Part shown: positions 60,665 through 64,000 of the stretch, one piece after another
How the letters are laid out: each line of letters starts with the position of its first letter
How positions within the stretch are numbered: position 1 is the stretch's first letter
From: Psychromonas marina
Lineage (GTDB): Bacteria; Pseudomonadota; Gammaproteobacteria; Enterobacterales; Psychromonadaceae
Assembly (NCBI RefSeq): GCF_030161115.1
Contig: NZ_BSPQ01000016.1
Span: forward strand, 90,231 to 154,230
DNA: 64,000 nucleotides
Reading direction: 5' to 3'
Notes under the pieces: model-generated
What the model saw: only the letters and a program-made list of their open reading frames with translations
Told to the model about the DNA's origin: nothing
The model's database searches: none
Translations under genes and position numbers: made by a program

Positions 60665-61978
60665 ATGTTTGTACGTTTGATTTTATCAATATCGTTATTA
60701 ATGGTTTCAGTGCAGGCGTCTGCACGTTTGGAGATCTTGATAACAGAAGGGGTGAATACTGCCCGTCCAATTGCTGTTATTCCATTTAAATGGTTAGGTG
60801 AGGGCAGTAAGCCAGAAAATTTTTCAGAAATCATTGGTAACGACTTAAGAAGTAGTGGTCAGTTTAGCCCTATTTCTGTCGATAAAATGCCTAAAACCCC
60901 CTCAAACAGCCAACAATTAGATTATGCGTTATGGCATAACATTGGTGTTGAAGCGATTGTAATGGGAGAAGTTAGACCTTCTAGCAAAGCTGGGGAATAT
61001 TCTATTACCTATGAATTACTTGATGTAGTGACGGGCAATATGGGCATGCCAGAGTACTCACCTGTGATGGAAAAACGCCGCAGCAGCGTTAAAAAAGCAC
61101 AATTACGCCAATTTTCACATCGCATCAGTGATGTTGTTTATGAAAAATTAACCGGCGTACGAGGTGCTTTCTTAACTCGTATCGCTTATGTCGCCGTGGA
61201 TCGTAAAAGTTCACACCCATATCAGCTAAGAATTTCTGATTATGATGGGTTTGGCGAAAAATTAGTTTTACGTTCTAAACAACCTATTATGACACCAACA
61301 TGGTCACCAGATGGGCGTAAACTAGCCTATGTCAGTTTTGAGCAGAAGCGGTCACAGGTGTATATTCAAGACCTTTATACACAAAAACGTGAGCTAATGA
61401 CGTCATTTCCAAAAATAAATGGTGCGCCAAGTTGGTCTCCTGACGGAAAACAACTAGCATTAGTGCTATCAAAGGATGGTCAACCAGAGATTTATGTGTT
61501 GGATATCATGACTAAAGCGCTAAAACGTATCACTCGAAATCGTGTTATTGATACAGAGCCAAGTTGGTCACCGGATGGTCAAAGTTTGATTTTTACGTCG
61601 GAACGCGGTGGAAGACCTCAGATTTATCAAGTTGAGCTCACATCTGGTCAAACAAAACGCCTTACTTGGGAAGGTGAATTGAATTTAGGTGGCACAATTA
61701 CCCCAGATGGTGATAACCTTGTAGTAGTAAGCCGTCATAATGGAAGCTACAAAATATCAGTGCAAGATCTTGATTCTGGGGAATTGAGAACATTAACTAA
61801 AACACAGCTAGATGAATCGCCAAGTGTCGCACCTAACGGCAGTATGATTATTTACAGTACTGTTTTTCAAGGTAAGAAGGGCTTGGCATTGGTCTCAATG
61901 GATGGACGCTTTAAAGCAAATATCCCAGCTAAAAATGGTGACGTTAAATCACCAGCATGGTCTCCGTTTTTAAACTAA
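60665..61978 (+). CDS. tolB: Periplasmic beta-propeller protein TolB
   Basis: The 437-residue protein has a signal peptide (ending [11 protein letters not shown]), an N-terminal alpha/beta domain with [15 protein letters not shown], and a six-bladed C-terminal propeller with [27 protein letters not shown] and [13 protein letters not shown] repeats. TolB shuttles between TolA and Pal in the Tol-Pal system that keeps the outer membrane attached during division. Confidence 0.97.
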   Translation: MFVRLILSISLLMVSVQASARLEILITEGVNTARPIAVIPFKWLGEGSKPENFSEIIGNDLRSSGQFSPISVDKMPKTPSNSQQLDYALWHNIGVEAIVMGEVRPSSKAGEYSITYELLDVVTGNMGMPEYSPVMEKRRSSVKKAQLRQFSHRISDVVYEKLTGVRGAFLTRIAYVAVDRKSSHPYQLRISDYDGFGEKLVLRSKQPIMTPTWSPDGRKLAYVSFEQKRSQVYIQDLYTQKRELMTSFPKINGAPSWSPDGKQLALVLSKDGQPEIYVLDIMTKALKRITRNRVIDTEPSWSPDGQSLIFTSERGGRPQIYQVELTSGQTKRLTWEGELNLGGTITPDGDNLVVVSRHNGSYKISVQDLDSGELRTLTKTQLDESPSVAPNGSMIIYSTVFQGKKGLALVSMDGRFKANIPAKNGDVKSPAWSPFLN

Positions 61979-62010
61979 CTATTTTTTTTAAAGTAAAATA
62001 AGGAAAGAAA

Positions 62011-62553
62011 ATGAACTTATCGATGATTTCAAAAAGCTTGTTGATTGCATTACCAATGTTAGCACTAGGCGCTTGTAGCTCAAATAGTGATAGCGATGCT
62101 GAATCAGCTGAAACGAATAAAGCCGCTACAGAAGCTGTTGAAGAAGTGAGTGTAGTTGAAACTGATGTAATTGTAGAGGTTGAACTAACCGAAGAAGAGC
62201 TAATGGTACAAGAGTACACAGCAGCAATTCTAGAAACAACAATCAACTTTGAATTCGATAAATCAGCTATCGCACCTCGTTTCACTATGATTCTTGATGC
62301 ACATGCAAAATACTTAGTTGCTAATCCTGATACTTCAATCGTAATTGAAGGCCATGCCGATGAAAAAGGTACGCCTGAATATAACATCGCACTTGGTGAA
62401 CGTCGTGCAAACTCTGTAGCTACTTACCTAGAAAACATGGGTGTTGCTGCTAACCAATTAAGTGTTGTAAGTTACGGTGAAGAGAAACCAGTTAACTTTG
62501 GCCATGACGCAGCTGCACATGCTGAAAACCGTCGTGCTGAACTTACTTACTAA
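62011..62553 (+). CDS. pal: Peptidoglycan-associated lipoprotein Pal
   Basis: The 180-residue lipoprotein has the lipobox LGAC (Cys21) and an acidic linker. The OmpA-like peptidoglycan-binding domain includes INFEFDKSAIAPRFTMILDAHAKYL, IVIEGHADEKGTPEYNIALGERRANSVATYL and YGEEKPVNFGHDAAAHAENRRAEL. It binds diaminopimelate-containing peptidoglycan and TolB. The linker is unusually rich in Glu, Val and Thr compared with E. coli Pal. Confidence 0.97.
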   Translation: MNLSMISKSLLIALPMLALGACSSNSDSDAESAETNKAATEAVEEVSVVETDVIVEVELTEEELMVQEYTAAILETTINFEFDKSAIAPRFTMILDAHAKYLVANPDTSIVIEGHADEKGTPEYNIALGERRANSVATYLENMGVAANQLSVVSYGEEKPVNFGHDAAAHAENRRAELTY

Positions 62554-62565
62554 TTTATAGATAGT

Positions 62566-63303
62566 ATGAATAAAGTAAACTTAAACGTGGCCATTTTTAT
62601 GGCCACTTTTTTATCTGCTTCTAGCTACGCAGCTGCACCTGTTAGCGATGTTACTGCGACGAAAAGCAATAAAGAGATCATAAAACAGCTAGACGATTTA
62701 TCGCGCTTGCTTGAAAGTCGTAATCGAATACAGATTCGCTTCCAGAATCAACTTGATGAACTTTCTCAAGAAGTGAGCCAGATTAACGGTAATTTAGAGT
62801 TGTTTAATCATAAGATTGATCAAATTGAAAACCGCCAGCGAAATCTCTACCAGCTTATTGATGAACAAAAAAACAGTGTTGCTGTTACTCCTGTAAAAAC
62901 ACCTTCTGAAAATAGTGAACCTATTGCTGTGGATGAAAAAGCCGCTTATCAATCTGCTGTTGATTTAGTATTAGTGGATAAAGACTATTTACAAGCAATT
63001 ACAGCCTTTGAAGCATTTGTTATTGATCATCCTGAATCATCATTGATCGCTAATGCGCAATATTGGTTAGGACAGTTGCTTTACAAAGAACAAAAGCGTG
63101 ATGAAGCACGTAATGCTTTTTTAATCGTGACAGAGAAATACCCTGATTCAAATAAACGTGCTGATTCGCTATTTAAAATCGGAATTATTGATGAGTATCT
63201 TGGTAAAAAAGATTCTGCTAAAACCTTTTACCAAAAGGTATTAAAAGAATATCCGGATTCATCGGCAGCAGGTCTTGCTAGTAAGCGTTTAAAGTCTTTA
63301 TAA
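62566..63303 (+). CDS. cpoB: Cell division coordinator CpoB (YbgF)
   Basis: The 245-residue periplasmic protein has a signal peptide (ATFLSASSYAAAPV) and an N-terminal coiled-coil trimerisation region (LEVSQINGNLELFNHKIDQIENRQRNLYQL and before). A C-terminal TPR domain starts AYQSAVDLVLVDKDYLQAITAFEAFVIDHPES and has three repeats. CpoB coordinates Tol-Pal constriction with PBP1B peptidoglycan synthesis. It is the last gene of the operon, directly followed by the tRNA-Lys cluster, as in E. coli. Confidence 0.95.
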   Translation: MNKVNLNVAIFMATFLSASSYAAAPVSDVTATKSNKEIIKQLDDLSRLLESRNRIQIRFQNQLDELSQEVSQINGNLELFNHKIDQIENRQRNLYQLIDEQKNSVAVTPVKTPSENSEPIAVDEKAAYQSAVDLVLVDKDYLQAITAFEAFVIDHPESSLIANAQYWLGQLLYKEQKRDEARNAFLIVTEKYPDSNKRADSLFKIGIIDEYLGKKDSAKTFYQKVLKEYPDSSAAGLASKRLKSL

Positions 63304-63376
63304 GCCCGAGAACGTTAGCCTAACATGTTGGTTTGTTTGTTTTCTCGGCAAACAGAAAAAAAGCGCAAAGTTTTTG

Positions 63377-63404
63377 TTGCGCTCTAAAAATTATTGTATA
63401 TTAT
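63377..63404 (+). promoter_or_regulatory. Candidate stable-RNA promoter of the tRNA-Lys array
   Basis: TTGCGC (63377-63382) and TATTAT (63399-63404) are spaced by 16 bases and followed by the G+C-rich discriminator ACGCCGC, the form of stringently controlled tRNA and rRNA promoters. The tRNA region begins about 100 bases downstream. Confidence 0.5.
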
Positions 63405-63506
63405 ACGCCGCAGTTGAGACGGTGTGACGCAGTTCATATTAAAGTTCAATTAGGTTTTTAAATCGATATAATATATCAAAATTTAGACCGCTTCATATTC
63501 ATATAT

Positions 63507-63576
63507 GAAATGTTGGTTCAGTTGGTAGAGCCATTAATACACTTTTAATTTAAAAGACGTATTAAACAATAAAACC
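63507..63576 (+). pseudogene. Decayed tRNA-Lys-like copy 1
   Basis: The 70-bp segment keeps the D-arm block GGTTCAGTTGGTAGAGC and a CTTTTAAT anticodon-loop-like string at the right distance. It has lost the acceptor stem, the T-arm (no GGTTCAAATCC) and the CCA end. It starts GAAATGTTGG instead of GGGCCGTTAG. It cannot fold as a normal tRNA. A nearly identical copy lies at 63876-63945. Confidence 0.75.
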
Positions 63577-63593
63577 AAACCATATTTATATAT

Positions 63594-63669
63594 GGGCCGT
63601 TAGCTCAGTTGGTAGAGCAGTGGACTTTTAATCCATTTGTCGAAGGTTCAAATCCTTCACGGCCCACCA
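63594..63669 (+). tRNA. tRNA-Lys (anticodon UUU)
   Basis: The 76-nt gene starts GGGCCGTTAGCTCAG and ends with CACGGCCCACCA, with the acceptor stem GGGCCGT/ACGGCCC. The anticodon loop is ACTTTTAAT with TTT. The T-arm is GGTTCAAATCC. CCA is encoded. Confidence 0.98.
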
Positions 63670-63690
63670 CTTTTCTTAAAGTGTTTATAT

Positions 63691-63709
63691 GAAGCTCAGT
63701 TGGTAGAGT
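63691..63709 (+). pseudogene. tRNA D-arm remnant 1
   Basis: GAAGCTCAGTTGGTAGAGT matches the D-arm and flanks of the tRNA-Lys genes but has no anticodon or T-arm after it. It is repeated at 63832-63850. Confidence 0.7.
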
Positions 63710-63734
63710 AAAAAACCAAGCCATATTTATATAT

Positions 63735-63810
63735 GGGCCGTTAGCTCAGTTGGTAGAGCAGTGGACTTTTAATCCATTTGTCGAAGGTTCAAATCCTTCA
63801 CGGCCCACCA
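63735..63810 (+). tRNA. tRNA-Lys (anticodon UUU), second copy
   Basis: The 76-nt gene is identical to the copy at 63594-63669, with encoded CCA. Confidence 0.98.
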
Positions 63811-63831
63811 CTTTTCTTAAAGTGTTTATAT

Positions 63832-63850
63832 GAAGCTCAGTTGGTAGAGT
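63832..63850 (+). pseudogene. tRNA D-arm remnant 2
   Basis: This is the same 19-bp D-arm fragment as at 63691-63709, in the second 141-bp unit. Confidence 0.7.
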
Positions 63851-63875
63851 AAAAAACCAAGCCATATTTATATAT

Positions 63876-63945
63876 GGAATGTTGGTTCAGTTGGTAGAGC
63901 CATTAATACACTTTTAATTTAAAAGGCGTATTAAATAACAAAACC
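63876..63945 (+). pseudogene. Decayed tRNA-Lys-like copy 2
   Basis: It is nearly identical to the segment at 63507-63576, starting GGAATGTTGGTTCAG, with a few single-base differences (for example AAAAGGCG where the first has AAAAGACG). D-arm and anticodon-like strings are kept; the acceptor and T-arm are lost. Confidence 0.75.
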
Positions 63946-63963
63946 AAAACCATATTTATATAT

Positions 63964-64000
63964 GGGCCGTTAGCTCAGTTGGTAGAGCAGTGGACTTTTA
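63964..64000 (+). tRNA. tRNA-Lys (UUU), third copy, cut by the window edge
   Basis: The first 37 bases are identical to the other two copies through the TTTTA of the anticodon loop. The rest lies outside the window. Confidence 0.93.

Larger units (their letters stand above)
63594..63875 (+). repeat. Perfect 141-bp tandem duplication carrying tRNA-Lys
   Basis: 63594-63734 and 63735-63875 appear identical. Each unit holds one tRNA-Lys, a short ACTTTTCTTAAAGT hairpin, a D-arm remnant and a CCATATTTATATATGG hairpin. The last precedes every intact or decayed copy from the first intact gene onward. Confidence 0.9.

Noticed and set aside
63362..63383. Hairpin AGCGCAA...TTGCGCT after cpoB as a plus-strand terminator
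   Set aside because: The T-run is on the wrong side for the plus strand, and it overlaps the -35 region of the putative tRNA promoter. It would only terminate a minus-strand transcript, which has no gene here.

Overview
The window looks like chromosomal DNA of a low-GC marine or psychrophilic gammaproteobacterium. The closest overall feel is Psychromonas or a related Alteromonadales lineage; this is inferred from protein style, A+T-rich intergenic DNA and gene neighbourhoods, not from a database search. I saw no phage, insertion sequence, integrase or CRISPR array. Most of the window is housekeeping, with two specialised regions: a molybdenum hydroxylase plus cbb3 oxidase block, and a sigma-E/ChrR stress locus.

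Layout. 1-7.3 kb: the 5' part of cmoA (minus), aspS, a beta-carbonic anhydrase divergent from a LysR regulator, then ruvC, rarD, ruvA and ruvB. 7.7-14 kb: a plus-strand operon for a xanthine-oxidase-family hydroxylase: a MocA-like cytidylyltransferase, a Tat-exported molybdopterin subunit, a [2Fe-2S] subunit, a triheme cytochrome c and an XdhC-type maturation factor. 14.4-18.9 kb: a convergent operon encoding a small cytochrome c, CcoN, CcoO and an unusual CcoP. That CcoP carries an extra triheme domain homologous to the cytochrome of the neighbouring hydroxylase operon, so it has five haem sites in one chain. Together the two operons suggest a direct route from a periplasmic molybdenum hydroxylase to oxygen.

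19-29 kb: one long minus-strand series starting with an ECF sigma factor and its ChrR zinc-cupin anti-sigma factor. It continues with a DUF523/DUF1722 protein, a DNA photolyase, an NTF2-like protein, an SDR, an FAD oxidoreductase, DUF1365, a Cfa-family lipid methyltransferase, DUF2878, a chalcone-isomerase-like protein and a DUF3833 lipoprotein. This is the classic singlet-oxygen/photo-oxidative stress gene set. A TGATCC-N16-CGTA promoter lies before the sigma gene, and a second exact match lies inside phr.

29-33 kb: cytochrome bd oxidase (cydA, cydB and a 53-residue cydX) and an array of twelve 42-bp REP-like repeats. 33-46 kb: a secreted hypothetical protein, xni, ppnN, queF and syd, three GGDEF-family proteins (one degenerate), a YcxB-like protein and metC. 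46-58 kb: a small repeat-containing exported protein, a FadL-type porin, an NhaC antiporter, an ABC exporter, a small lipoprotein, a peptidase-MA/beta-propeller/barrel protein, an acyltransferase, a lytic transglycosylase and a Nudix hydrolase. 58-63.3 kb: the Tol-Pal operon (ybgC, tolQ, tolR, tolA, tolB, pal, cpoB). 63.4-64 kb: a tRNA-Lys(UUU) array in which intact genes alternate with decayed tRNA copies; the last gene is cut by the window edge.
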